Part shown: positions 37,101-44,741 of the stretch, one piece after another | Layout of the letters: each line of letters opens with the position of its first letter | Numbering within the stretch: position 1 is the first letter of the stretch | The notes under the pieces: generated by a model | What the model saw: the letters and a program-made list of their open reading frames with translations, nothing else | What the model was told of the DNA's origin: nothing | Database searches by the model: none | From: Pelotomaculum sp. PtaU1.Bin035 | GTDB lineage: Bacteria; Bacillota; Desulfotomaculia; Desulfotomaculales; Pelotomaculaceae | Direction: 5' to 3' | Assembly: GCA_002067965.1 (NCBI GenBank) | Contig: MVRN01000043.1 | Location: 1-60,741, forward strand | DNA length: 60,741 bases | Position numbers and translations under genes: made by a program

Positions 37101-37130
37101 ACCCGTTGCCTGCGCTGTGATGTGAAATAG
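34101..37130 (+). CDS. hndC: Fused hydrogenase subunit C: NuoF-like flavoprotein joined to a GltD/NfnB-like NAD(P)H oxidoreductase
   Basis: A 1009-residue fusion. Residues 1-100 are a thioredoxin-like [2Fe-2S] domain (VCMGSGC, GCMGICDLGP). Residues about 120-530 are NuoF: NADH/FMN-binding GRGGAGFPTG (about residue 165), GDEGDPGAFMDRS, an SLBB region, and the [4Fe-4S] motif ESCGKCAPCRIGTKRM. From about residue 535 comes a GltD-type module: a cysteine-rich cluster domain (CPAGVDVP, CGRVCHHPCEGKCNRA), FAD-binding VAIIGGGPAGLTAAYYLAKA (about 636), and NAD(P)H-binding VLVVGGGNVAIDSAR. The tail is TRCLRC. HndC is usually just the NuoF part. The fusion could link H2, NAD(H), NADP(H) and ferredoxin in one complex. 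Confidence 0.9.
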   Translation: MHYYRAHVLVCMGSGCVLSGAPAVKEAILEGIKENKLESEVQVIETGCMGICDLGPRLIIYPEGVVYCRVQAEDAAEIVSEHLLKGRIVDRLVYRDLETKKPIPLMKDFPFLSKQFKIALRNAGFINPEDIEEYIASEGYTALAKVLSTMAPEEVIAELKKSGLRGRGGAGFPTGMKWEFTAKAQADQKYVVCNGDEGDPGAFMDRSVLEGDPHSIIEAMSIAGYAVGASKGYIYVRAEYPLAVERLRQAISQAREYGLLGENVLGTGFAFDLNIRVGAGAFVCGEETALLASIEGRRGEPRPRPPFPANEGLWGKPTLLNNVETYANIPPIIIKGGDWYASRGTEKSKGTKVFALTGKVNNTGLIEVPLGIPLGEIVYDIGGGIIGGKRFKAAQTGGPSGGCIPAEHLNVGVDYESLAELGAIVGSGGLIVMDEDTCMVDLAKFFVEFCQEESCGKCAPCRIGTKRMLEILERITHGEGREGDIEKLEDLCYFIKDAALCGLGQTAPNPVLSTIRYFRHEYEAHIRDKRCPASVCATLFNSPCQNTCPAGVDVPIYLDHIRNGQFSEAYMEVKRENPFPAVCGRVCHHPCEGKCNRAKLDEPLAVRTLKRYAADWVYEQNNGFPVETPGAATGKQVAIIGGGPAGLTAAYYLAKAGHKVTVFESLPFAGGMLKVGIPDYRLPADILAAEIKAIEEMGVTIKTNTRFGKDVTYADLEKQGFNAVFIAVGAHADQKLGVPGEELEGVISGISYLRDIKLGQAADVKGKTVLVVGGGNVAIDSARSAFRNGAKEVQVVYRRRKEDMPAFEEEIMEAEHEGVKYTFMTAPVSVQGAGGRVTGLECQQSVPGDFDKSGRRRPVPVEGSNFVIPADVVITAIGQNVQLDGITEAGVQTARGLVVVDPASMATSIPYIFAGGDCASGPDTAIGAIAHGKKAAAAIDKFLGGTGVVVKPRVLTREITGEIIEDKMAREKEACLPLAKRQSFAEVENGFTKEQAIAEATRCLRCDVK

Positions 37131-37147
37131 AAGGAGGGGTGAGATAA

Positions 37148-38884
37148 GTGCCAATGGTTACTTTAACAATTGACGGAAAAGAAGTGCAGGTGGAACAGGG
37201 CACAACTATTCTTGATGCTGCCAAGAAGGTTAATGTAAGTATACCGACTTTGTGCTATTTAAAGGATATAAATGTTATCGGGGCTTGCCGGATTTGTGTA
37301 GTTGAAGTCAAGGGCGCCCGCGCCCTGCAGGCTGCGTGTGTAACCCCGGTTGCCGAAAATATGGTTGTCCTGACCAATACCCCGGCGGTGCGCAATTCAC
37401 GCCGGATGACGCTGGAACTGATTTTGTCCAACCACCCGTTTGAGTGTCCGACTTGTATTCGCAATCAGAATTGCGAGCTGCAAGCCCTGGCGGAGGCGTT
37501 CGGAATCCGGGAAGTCCGTTATACAGGCGCGAATCCCGAGCATAATAAGGACGATTCCAGCGTATCCTTGGTTCGCGATCCCGATAAGTGCATCCTGTGC
37601 AGGCGCTGCGTCTCGGTATGTGAAAAAGTGCAGACGGTAAACGCGATCGGCCCGCAGGGGCGCGGTTTTGACACTGTTATAGCGCCGGGTGTGGACATGG
37701 GGTTGGCCGAATCCAATTGTGTTAACTGCAGCCAGTGTGTTCTGGTTTGCCCGACAGGAGCTTTACACGAGCGGGATCAAATTAAGGAAGTCTGGGCCGC
37801 CCTGGACGATCCCAAAAAACATGTCGTGGTCCAGACCGCCCCGGCGGTGCGTGTCGCCATCGGTGAAATGTTCGGCATGGAGCCGGGCAGCGTCGCGACC
37901 GGACAAATGGTTGCCGCGATCAGGAAGCTCGGTTTCGATAAAGTTTTCGACACCGACTTTACCGCCGACCTGACCATTATGGAAGAGGGCAGCGAGTTGC
38001 TCGAAAGGGTCAAGACCGGTGGCGCCTTGCCGCTGATCACTTCGTGCAGCCCCGGCTGGATCAAATTCATTGAACACTTTTACCCGGCGCTGTTGCCGCA
38101 TGTGTCCACATGCAAGTCGCCGCAGCAGATGTTCGGCGCCCTGGCCAAAACCTTCTACGCCGAAAAAGCGGGAGTGGACCCGGCCGACGTCTTTTCAGTG
38201 TCGATCATGCCCTGCACCGCCAAGAAGTTTGAGGCGCAGCGCCCGGAAATGAATGCGAGCGGCTACCAGGACGTGGATGTAGTGTTGACCACCAGGGAGC
38301 TTGGCCGCATGTTCAAGCAGGCGGGCATAGATTTCAACGAACTGCCTGAAGAAAATTACGATGACCCGCTGGGCATCTCGACCGGCGCGGCGGTAATCTT
38401 CGGCGCGACCGGCGGCGTGATGGAAGCCGCCCTACGTACTGTTTATGAAATAGTCACCGGGAATACCCTTGCGTCGGTAGACTTTGTAGACGTGCGCGGT
38501 TTGGAAGGGGTCAAGGAAGCCATTGTCAAAGTCGGCGACCTGGACGTAAAAGTAGCTGTCGCGCACGGGCTCGGCAACGCCAGGAAGCTGCTGGACGCCC
38601 TGCAGGCCGGCGAAGCGGACTACCATTTCATTGAGATCATGTGCTGTCCGGGCGGCTGCATCGGCGGCGGCGGCCAGCCAATCCCTACAAACTATGAAAT
38701 CAGGCAAAAGCGAATTAACGGCACATATGCCGCAGACGAAGCGATGGCATTGCGGAAATCCCACGAGAACCCCGCGGTTCAGCAGCTGTACAAAGAATTT
38801 TTGGAAAAGCCGCTGGGGCATAAATCTCATGAGTTGCTGCACACTAAATACACTCCTCGAGGGAAGTTTAATAGCGCAGTTTAA
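37148..38884 (+). CDS. hndD: [FeFe] hydrogenase catalytic subunit
   Basis: A 578-residue hydrogenase that produces or consumes H2. The N-terminus has a [2Fe-2S] domain (CYLKDINVIGACRICVVE), a His/Cys cluster region (HPFECPTCIRNQNC), and two [4Fe-4S] motifs (CILCRRCVSVCE, CVNCSQCVLVCPTG). H-cluster motifs are TSCSPGWIKF (L1), MPCTAKKFE (L2) and EIMCCPGGCIGGGGQP (L3). The C-terminal small-subunit-like domain is attached. GTG 37148 is the start, with AGGAGGGG eight bases upstream. It is a trimeric or tetrameric group A [FeFe] hydrogenase, probably electron bifurcating or confurcating. Confidence 0.95.
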   Translation: MPMVTLTIDGKEVQVEQGTTILDAAKKVNVSIPTLCYLKDINVIGACRICVVEVKGARALQAACVTPVAENMVVLTNTPAVRNSRRMTLELILSNHPFECPTCIRNQNCELQALAEAFGIREVRYTGANPEHNKDDSSVSLVRDPDKCILCRRCVSVCEKVQTVNAIGPQGRGFDTVIAPGVDMGLAESNCVNCSQCVLVCPTGALHERDQIKEVWAALDDPKKHVVVQTAPAVRVAIGEMFGMEPGSVATGQMVAAIRKLGFDKVFDTDFTADLTIMEEGSELLERVKTGGALPLITSCSPGWIKFIEHFYPALLPHVSTCKSPQQMFGALAKTFYAEKAGVDPADVFSVSIMPCTAKKFEAQRPEMNASGYQDVDVVLTTRELGRMFKQAGIDFNELPEENYDDPLGISTGAAVIFGATGGVMEAALRTVYEIVTGNTLASVDFVDVRGLEGVKEAIVKVGDLDVKVAVAHGLGNARKLLDALQAGEADYHFIEIMCCPGGCIGGGGQPIPTNYEIRQKRINGTYAADEAMALRKSHENPAVQQLYKEFLEKPLGHKSHELLHTKYTPRGKFNSAV

Positions 38885-38920
38885 TAAGATATACGGTATT
38901 TCAAATGATGGCCGACATGA

Positions 38921-38945
38921 AGAGCCTCCGACCGGGAGGCTCTTT
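38921..38945 (+). terminator. Terminator of the hydrogenase operon
   Basis: AGAGCCTCC (38921-38929) pairs with GGGAGGCTCT (38933-38942), followed by TTTG. Confidence 0.75.
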
Positions 38946-38986
38946 GCTTGTGCTCAAAAAGCTGGCATGACAATAATTATCAAGCA

Positions 38987-39036
38987 TAAAATCCCAAATT
39001 TCGTCTTCAGGCGGTAACGAGGATTTCGGGATTTTA
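38987..39036. repeat. Inverted repeat downstream of the hydrogenase terminator
   Basis: TAAAATCCC (38987-38995) is the reverse complement of GGGATTTTA (39028-39036), with AAAT/ATTT continuing inward. It may terminate the convergent phosphoesterase gene or act as a backup terminator. Confidence 0.5.
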
Positions 39037-39135
39037 TTGGCATAAACAAGGTAGTGATTTAGATTTAATTATGTGGATATCGTTGCGAAAATACTGGTGA
39101 AAGTACCGCCGGTTAAGTACTGACCAGGATAGGAT

Positions 39136-40545
39136 TTACTTGCCTTCCCTGATAACCCGGGCATTTACGCTGTAGCGGGAAAATATCTGACGGCGTGCTT
39201 GAGCAGCCAGATGCAGCAATTCGTGGCGGCCCAGGATGACTTTGTACTTGCCGGTTTCAGCGGGTGCCATGCTGGCTCCGTTAAAAGACTGGGCATGTTC
39301 GTATAATCTTACAGCCCTTGTTTGGTCTGCTATAACCGATAATTCATACTGTTCAGGGCGGTACAACCTGCCGTTGAAATAAGAAAAACTACGGTCGCCG
39401 ATGCCGCCAAAACTATACCATGTATAAATATCCCTACCCCTATGTTTTAAGATAAACCTTTCACGGGACATTTCTGCTAAATCCAACCTGCTTACTTTGT
39501 ATGAATTATATTCAAAACCATTTTCGTATACCCGTACTATGGCATAGGAACAGGGAAACTGTACGGTTGCGGCTACTTCCACGTAAGGAAGGTTTCCGGT
39601 TGTCAACTGGTTGGTCGTTATCTTATTTCGGTGTATATGACCTGAAAAAACACTCTGAACGCCGGGGAAACACTTAATAACCTTTTGGAGATCCCTGTAA
39701 TTTTTCGTCCCAAACCACGTATCCAAACCGTTGCAGGGATGATGTAGGAATAGAAAGGAGGGGTTGCCTCTGCCTTTTTTTAATATACTTTCAATCCATT
39801 GCAGTTGGGTGGAATCGATGTGTCCCCAATTGTCATTTTGTCTACAGGAATCAATCAGAAGAAACTGATAATCCCTGAACATTATATTTGCGTGGGTATT
39901 TTCCCGGTTGGCCACATAGCTGAGGAAACCTTGCTTGCCCATTCCGGAATCGTTTACATAGCAGTCGTGGTTGCCAATACAGAGAAAATAAGGTGTATTG
40001 CCAAAGCATGGCAGCAGTTGGTTGCGCAAACCCAAATACTGCGGCTGGCGGGCTGAATCAGTCAGGTCGCCCGTAATTACAGCCAGATCGATGTTCCGTT
40101 TCTTGCTGTCCGCAATGCATTGTATTAAAAGATCACCCGAGTACTCGACAAGTTTGCCAAAATATTTCTCATTTATATCATCCGTAGATTCTCCATAGGA
40201 AATGTGTGTGTCGCTTAACAGCGCGAAGCTGAACAGGTACTTTCCTTCCGGCCGGGGTAGGGTTGTAAAAGAATTGAGAGAGCCGTGAGCGCCGTTGCAT
40301 TCTGCTTGATACCAGTAGCGTGTGGAGGGTTTCAGGTTAAATACTTCAGCCCAGTGAAATTCAGTATTTGATCCAAAAGTATGTTTTACTAAGTTTAGTG
40401 AATCTTCTCCAATACATATAGTTGTATTTGCCCGCTGTTTGGGAGTAACCCAGGTTATTACGGCGTGGTTGCTGCTCACGGTACACAATTCTTCGTTTTT
40501 AATTATCGTACCGGATAACATAATTCTTGATATTTCCCCCATCAA
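39136..40545 (-). CDS. Metallophosphoesterase with N-terminal fibronectin-like domain
   Basis: A calcineurin-like phosphoesterase of about 469 residues. An N-terminal beta domain of the purple-acid-phosphatase kind (AVITWVTPKQRANTTICIG, LKPSTRYWYQAE) is followed by the metal-binding blocks LLSDTHISYG, VITGDLTD, CIGNHDCY, LHHPCNG and SGHIHRNK. No signal peptide is seen. The substrate is unknown. The start is unsure: ATG 40542 or 40521 (no site has ideal spacing). It is convergent with the hydrogenase operon and has no obvious partner gene. Confidence 0.82.
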   Translation of the reverse strand: MMGEISRIMLSGTIIKNEELCTVSSNHAVITWVTPKQRANTTICIGEDSLNLVKHTFGSNTEFHWAEVFNLKPSTRYWYQAECNGAHGSLNSFTTLPRPEGKYLFSFALLSDTHISYGESTDDINEKYFGKLVEYSGDLLIQCIADSKKRNIDLAVITGDLTDSARQPQYLGLRNQLLPCFGNTPYFLCIGNHDCYVNDSGMGKQGFLSYVANRENTHANIMFRDYQFLLIDSCRQNDNWGHIDSTQLQWIESILKKGRGNPSFLFLHHPCNGLDTWFGTKNYRDLQKVIKCFPGVQSVFSGHIHRNKITTNQLTTGNLPYVEVAATVQFPCSYAIVRVYENGFEYNSYKVSRLDLAEMSRERFILKHRGRDIYTWYSFGGIGDRSFSYFNGRLYRPEQYELSVIADQTRAVRLYEHAQSFNGASMAPAETGKYKVILGRHELLHLAAQARRQIFSRYSVNARVIREGK

Positions 40546-40743
40546 AACAGTTTAGAAAACTAACGCGGGTGTTTTATCCTTGATATTAATAATTTAGAAT
40601 ATTTTATGTATCGCAGTGTTAACTGGTCACTGTGCAAATAGTGCTCACCGCTGTAAGCAGGATCGGGGATAGTATTAATAGGGTCCTTGATTCAAGCAAA
40701 TGCGAAAAAATGCATTATCATGTTAATATGTAGCAAAGTCCTA

Positions 40744-40772
40744 TTTACATTGGAACAAAAGTACTATATAAA
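40744..40772 (+). promoter_or_regulatory. Sigma-A promoter of the riboswitch-led operon
   Basis: TTTACA (40744-40749), 17 bases, TATAAA (40767-40772), immediately before the riboswitch. The part upstream (40546-40743) holds no gene. Confidence 0.65.
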
Positions 40773-40775
40773 TAA

Positions 40776-40880
40776 TTTAACTGGAAAGGCAAATATAACA
40801 AAATCCGAAAACGCATAGCTACGGGTATGAAGTGCCAATAGTAGTGTTAGATGTTCGGGCTGCCGGGGAAATAAATAGAT
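40776..40880 (+). promoter_or_regulatory. GEMM-I (c-di-GMP-type) riboswitch
   Basis: Conserved blocks occur in the right order: AAAGGCAAAT (40785-40794), then ACGCATAGCTACGGG, where the consensus is GACGCAAAGC-TACGGG, and then CGGGCTGCCG, the usual closing block. The outer pairing ATTTA/TAAAT frames them. Two bases differ from the common consensus (AACGCATAGC), so ligand preference, c-di-GMP or cyclic GMP-AMP, is open. A terminator follows directly and serves as expression platform for the kinase/activator genes. Confidence 0.78.
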
Positions 40881-40887
40881 TGTTGAA

Positions 40888-40918
40888 AAAATGCCCCGCT
40901 TACCTGCGGGGCATTTTT
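40888..40918 (+). terminator. Riboswitch-controlled terminator
   Basis: AAAATGCCCCGC (40888-40899) pairs with GCGGGGCATTTT (40906-40917). It ends the riboswitch leader 130 bases before the kinase start and has T runs on both strands. Confidence 0.82.
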
Positions 40919-41050
40919 ACGGCCAATGTAAACACCAATACCAGGGAATTTATTTCTGGGCTATGGATGCGACAGTAAAAATAATTTTTGTCAGGAAATA
41001 TACTATAGGTTAATCCGAGAAGCATGCAAGTAGTGCTGGAAAGGAAATAC

Positions 41051-42604
41051 ATGAGCAAAACACCCGTGCGAATAAATAAATCTACCATATTGGTTATTGG
41101 AGACAACAAGGCCACGAGGCAGCTGCTGCGCCATGTCCTTGAAAGTGACGGCTATGCGGTAATAGAGGTAGAGGATGGTACGCAGGCACTGTCTGTTTAT
41201 GATCAACTGCGGCCGGACCTTATCTTAATGGATGCTATGGACGGTATTGCTACTTGTGCCCGGCTGCGGGAACTGCCCGGTGCCAGTCGTGCGCCGGTAC
41301 TGGTGATAACAGAAGTTGAAGATGATGAAACCGTTGTTTTTGCTTTTAAAGCCGGAGCTTCCGACTATATTGTCAAGCCGATTAGCGTAGGGGTGCTGCG
41401 ACAGCGTGTGAGTCGCTTGCTGCATGCCAGGCAAACCGCGTTATTGCTTGAACAAAGTGAGACAGAATACAGGCAGGCTGAGATTGAAATGCGTATGACG
41501 GCAAAAGTGTTTGAGAGCATCGCGGAAGGGATTGTGGTCACTGACACCAACGGTATCATCGAGTTAGTCAACCATGCTCTCACTGTAATCACTGGCTACA
41601 GCGAGAAAGAAGTTGTAGGCAAACACATACAATTTTTGGAATCAGACGAAGTAAAATTTTATAATATTATTTATGAATCCCTGCAGGCAACAGGACAATG
41701 GCAGGGGGAATATTGGCTCAAATGCAAGAGTGGCGAGGCTGTTCAGGTTTGGCTGTCTAAAAGCGCCATCAAAGACGATTGCGGAGAAACAGTGCAGTTT
41801 GTCGGCATCTTCATCGATATGACTGAACAAATAAGGGTGAATGAGGAGCGGCAGCGGCTTCAGGAGCAGGCGGCGCAAGCACAGAGGCTGGCTTCCCTGG
41901 GTATTATGTCGGCCGGCATCGCCCATGAAATAAACCAGCCGCTAAACTCCATAAAAGTATTGGCCGACGGTATGCTTTACTGGCATAATAGAGGTCAAAC
42001 CCCGAATCTGGAAAAAATTATCGGCAACTTACAAAAAATCTCGGCTCAGGCCGGGCGGATTGACGAAATTATAAAACACATGCGTTCTTTTGTCAGCAAT
42101 AAGCCTACGGCTCAACTCGCGCCCTGCGGTTTGAACGAAGCTGTGCTCGGCGTGCTGGATATGCTCGGCCGGCAGTTTTCATCTCACGGAATTATCGTAG
42201 AAAAAGCTCTTTCGGACAGCTTGCCGGCGGTATCTGGCAATGCAAGCAGGCTGGAGGAAGTGATAATCAACTTGCTGGTCAACGCGATGCAGGCCTTGGA
42301 TGCGGTTGGCCGTACTGAAAAAGTAATATGTTGCTCAACATGGCTTGAAGAGGAAAAGGTGGTTCTTGAAGTCAGCGACAATGCCACCGGGATTAGTAAC
42401 GAGATAAAAAAATATATATTTGAGCCGTTTTTTACGGCTAAAAAGGCCGGAGAAGGAATGGGTTTAGGCCTGTCAATCGTTCAGTCTATTATTTTCAGTT
42501 TCAACGGTGAGATTAAGGTGATGAACAATGAAAAAGGCGGGACATCCTTCAGAATAGAACTACCGGCCATAAAAAACCAGGCTGAACGGGGTGATCACCG
42601 TTGA
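41051..42604 (+). CDS. Receiver-PAS histidine kinase
   Basis: A soluble sensor kinase of 517 residues. Residues 12-130 are a receiver (phosphoacceptor LILMDAMDG, Asp61), although the acidic pocket reads IGDNK, so it keeps only one of the two usual acidic residues. A PAS domain follows (ESIAEGIVVTDTNGIIELVN, then WQGEYWLKCKSGEAVQVW and VGIFIDMTEQ). The HisKA box is GIAHEINQP with His292, and the ATPase has VSDNATGI and GLGLSIVQSI. The ATG at 41051 follows GGAAAGG. It has no transmembrane segment. It is expressed behind the riboswitch and overlaps the activator gene. Confidence 0.9.
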   Translation: MSKTPVRINKSTILVIGDNKATRQLLRHVLESDGYAVIEVEDGTQALSVYDQLRPDLILMDAMDGIATCARLRELPGASRAPVLVITEVEDDETVVFAFKAGASDYIVKPISVGVLRQRVSRLLHARQTALLLEQSETEYRQAEIEMRMTAKVFESIAEGIVVTDTNGIIELVNHALTVITGYSEKEVVGKHIQFLESDEVKFYNIIYESLQATGQWQGEYWLKCKSGEAVQVWLSKSAIKDDCGETVQFVGIFIDMTEQIRVNEERQRLQEQAAQAQRLASLGIMSAGIAHEINQPLNSIKVLADGMLYWHNRGQTPNLEKIIGNLQKISAQAGRIDEIIKHMRSFVSNKPTAQLAPCGLNEAVLGVLDMLGRQFSSHGIIVEKALSDSLPAVSGNASRLEEVIINLLVNAMQALDAVGRTEKVICCSTWLEEEKVVLEVSDNATGISNEIKKYIFEPFFTAKKAGEGMGLGLSIVQSIIFSFNGEIKVMNNEKGGTSFRIELPAIKNQAERGDHR

Positions 42605-44064
42605 ATATTTTACTTGTCGATGATGACCATGCCGGCCGTGCGTACCTAGGCGAGTTTTTGCGTGAAATCGGCCATATAGTGTTGGAAAGCGCCGATGGGT
42701 ACGCCGCCCTGGACGCTTTTCTCTCCAAAGAGTTCCACCTGGTGCTTAGTGATATCAGGATGCCGAAAATGTCCGGGATCGAGCTGCTGCAAAAGATCCG
42801 CGGCCTGCCGGGCGGGCAGAGTGTGGACATTATCCTGATCACCGGAGACGGTGAACTGCAGACGGCCATTGATGCCTTGCGCGCCGGCGCCTATGACTAC
42901 CTGCTCAAGCCAATTAATATTGAGGAACTTGTAAAAGTCACCGAACGGGTGGCTGAGCACCAGGCTTTAAAGCGGGAAAACGAAGCTTTGACCGGTAGAT
43001 TTGTAGATGTGGTCAAAGCGGTTACAGAAGAAACAAGGCAGGAATTGTCACGCTTCAAAAAAGCTTATTATGAATCAGTAGGTTTAGGCCAAATAGGCGT
43101 ATTTTCAGAAGCCATGAAAAAGGTTATCCAACTGGCGCAAAAGCTACGGACCGACAGTTCTGTTCCCGTCTTAATTCAGGGAGAGACGGGCACCGGGAAG
43201 GAGGTAGTCGCCAGGTACATCCATTACGGGGAAGGAGTTGCGGCCGCTCCTTTTATTGATATAAATTGCGCGGCGATTTCACCCGGTATTTTTGAAAGTG
43301 AATTATTTGGTTACGAAGCGGGGGCTTTTACTGGCGGTCTTGCCAAAGGACAAAAAGGAAAACTCGATATTGCCATGGGAGGTACTCTTTTTCTTGATGA
43401 GATAGGTGAGATACCAACCGACTTGCAAGCCAAATTACTGCGTGTTATCCAGGAAAAAGAATTCTACCGGGTTGGCGGCCTAAAAAAAATAAAAACCGAT
43501 ACACGTATTATCTGTGCCACTAATATCGAAATTGAGGAAAAAGTAAGACAAGGGAAGTTTCGCCGGGATTTATACTATCGGCTAAATGTCGGGAGGGTTT
43601 ACCTTCCGCCGCTGAGACAGCGGACAGAGGACATTCTTCCTTTAGCAAGAATGTTCCTGACCCGGTTTACCCGGGAGAAAGGAAAGCGTTTTGAGGGGAT
43701 TGGCGAAAAGGCGGCAAATGTTTTGTTGTCATACCAGTGGCCGGGGAATGTTAGGGAGTTAAAAAACGCCATGGAATGGGTAGTATTGATGTGGGACGAT
43801 GTTGAAGTAAAACCCGCCCACCTTGGTATTATACAGAGAGCTGGTACTTGCATTGTTCCCGGTAAGGCTGCGGAAGCCGGGATACTGGACCATAAAAATT
43901 TCACCCTGCCGCCTGACAGTCTGCCGCTGGAAGAATACACCAATAATATTATACTGAAAGCGTTGCGTATGCATAGAGGAAACAAAACAGAAACTGCCAA
44001 GTACCTTGGTATCTCGCGCCGCTCTCTGTATAGCCGGCTAAAATACCTTATGCCCGGCGGATAG
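42601..44064 (+). CDS. NtrC-type sigma-54 response regulator
   Basis: A 487-residue activator of RNA polymerase sigma-54. The receiver has Asp51 (LVLSDIRMPKMSG). The AAA+ domain has Walker A GETGTGKEVVARYI, the sigma-54 contact loop GAFTGG, and Walker B GGTLFLDEIGE. The C-terminus has a Fis-type HTH (GNKTETAKYLGISRRSLYSR). The start is TTG 42601, overlapping the kinase stop by four bases. The kinase is its likely partner, and a -24/-12 promoter lies just downstream, upstream of cheY. Confidence 0.93.
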   Translation: MNILLVDDDHAGRAYLGEFLREIGHIVLESADGYAALDAFLSKEFHLVLSDIRMPKMSGIELLQKIRGLPGGQSVDIILITGDGELQTAIDALRAGAYDYLLKPINIEELVKVTERVAEHQALKRENEALTGRFVDVVKAVTEETRQELSRFKKAYYESVGLGQIGVFSEAMKKVIQLAQKLRTDSSVPVLIQGETGTGKEVVARYIHYGEGVAAAPFIDINCAAISPGIFESELFGYEAGAFTGGLAKGQKGKLDIAMGGTLFLDEIGEIPTDLQAKLLRVIQEKEFYRVGGLKKIKTDTRIICATNIEIEEKVRQGKFRRDLYYRLNVGRVYLPPLRQRTEDILPLARMFLTRFTREKGKRFEGIGEKAANVLLSYQWPGNVRELKNAMEWVVLMWDDVEVKPAHLGIIQRAGTCIVPGKAAEAGILDHKNFTLPPDSLPLEEYTNNIILKALRMHRGNKTETAKYLGISRRSLYSRLKYLMPGG

Positions 44065-44140
44065 CAAGGTACCTTTGCAAGTGGGGGCGGTTCCTGACTT
44101 GCTATGTACCAAAATGTCCATTTGTGCTATTTGGTGTACC
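44065..44140 (+). promoter_or_regulatory. Cluster of GTAC-type half sites, candidate enhancer for the sigma-54 activator
   Basis: CAAGGTACCTTTG (44065-44077) is nearly palindromic. TGTACCAAAATG (44105-44116) and ATTTGGTGTACC (44129-44140) form an inverted repeat. The group lies 150-225 bases upstream of the -24/-12 promoter, the usual distance for an NtrC-type binding site. Confidence 0.45.
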
Positions 44141-44192
44141 ATTACGATCACTTTAAAAATCATAAAAAGGCATATTTTGCTTTTGGTATTTA

Positions 44193-44216
44193 GTCCACCT
44201 CAGGTGGATTTTTTAA
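44193..44216 (+). terminator. Terminator of the kinase-activator operon
   Basis: GTCCACCT (44193-44200) pairs with the GGTGGA following CA (44203-44208), then TTTTTTT. Confidence 0.75.
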
Positions 44217-44289
44217 TTTTTATTAATAAATCGCGATTATTAGAAATTTTTCGAAAAATTATTTGCAAAATTAAGAAATAATTGGATTA

Positions 44290-44305
44290 AGGCATGTGTT
44301 TTGCA
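44290..44305 (+). promoter_or_regulatory. Sigma-54 (-24/-12) promoter of the chemosensory operon
   Basis: AGGCATGTGTTTTGCA has GG at 44291-44292 and GC at 44303-44304, separated by exactly ten bases as in TGGCACG-N4-TTGC. The predicted start is about 44316. The cheY Shine-Dalgarno (GGAGGTG) follows at 44332. The expected activator gene is directly upstream. Confidence 0.72.
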
Positions 44306-44343
44306 CAATATATTTGTGTAGAAATAAAACCGGAGGTGATTGA

Positions 44344-44721
44344 TTGTTGGGTAAGCGGATCCTGATCGTAGACGATGCGGCGTTTATGCGAATGATGATT
44401 AGAAGTATTGTTACGAAAAACGGCTATGAGGTTGTTGACGAAGCCGGTAATGGACAGGAGGCGGTAGAATTGTATAAACTGCATAAGCCGGATCTGATAA
44501 CCATGGATATCACTATGCCGGATATGAACGGGATCGAGGGAGTCAAGGCAATTCGCAGCGTCGATCCTGGCGCCAAAATTATTATGTGCAGCGCCATGGG
44601 CCAGCGGCATATGGTAATGGAGGCTATTGAGGCGGGTGCAAAAAGTTTTATAGTAAAACCTTTTAAGCAGGGACAGTTGCTTCAAACGATTGAAAAAGTT
44701 TTGGCAAGGGACGGCTTGTAA
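44344..44721 (+). CDS. cheY: CheY-type response regulator
   Basis: A stand-alone receiver of 125 residues. It has the acidic pair in ILIVDDAAFMR, the phosphoacceptor in LITMDITMPDMNG, the conserved CSAMGQ switch threonine/serine region and the lysine in FIVKPFK. Start TTG 44344 or 44347, after GGAGGTG. It is first in an operon of chemosensory genes and is the probable output of CheA. Confidence 0.92.
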   Translation: MLGKRILIVDDAAFMRMMIRSIVTKNGYEVVDEAGNGQEAVELYKLHKPDLITMDITMPDMNGIEGVKAIRSVDPGAKIIMCSAMGQRHMVMEAIEAGAKSFIVKPFKQGQLLQTIEKVLARDGL

Positions 44722-44741
44722 CAGAATTGGGAGGCGGGAGT

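Noticed and set aside
44169-44181. Another -24/-12-like element (GGCATATTTTGC)
   Set aside because: The distance between GG and GC is eight and not ten bases, and a terminator stands between it and cheY.
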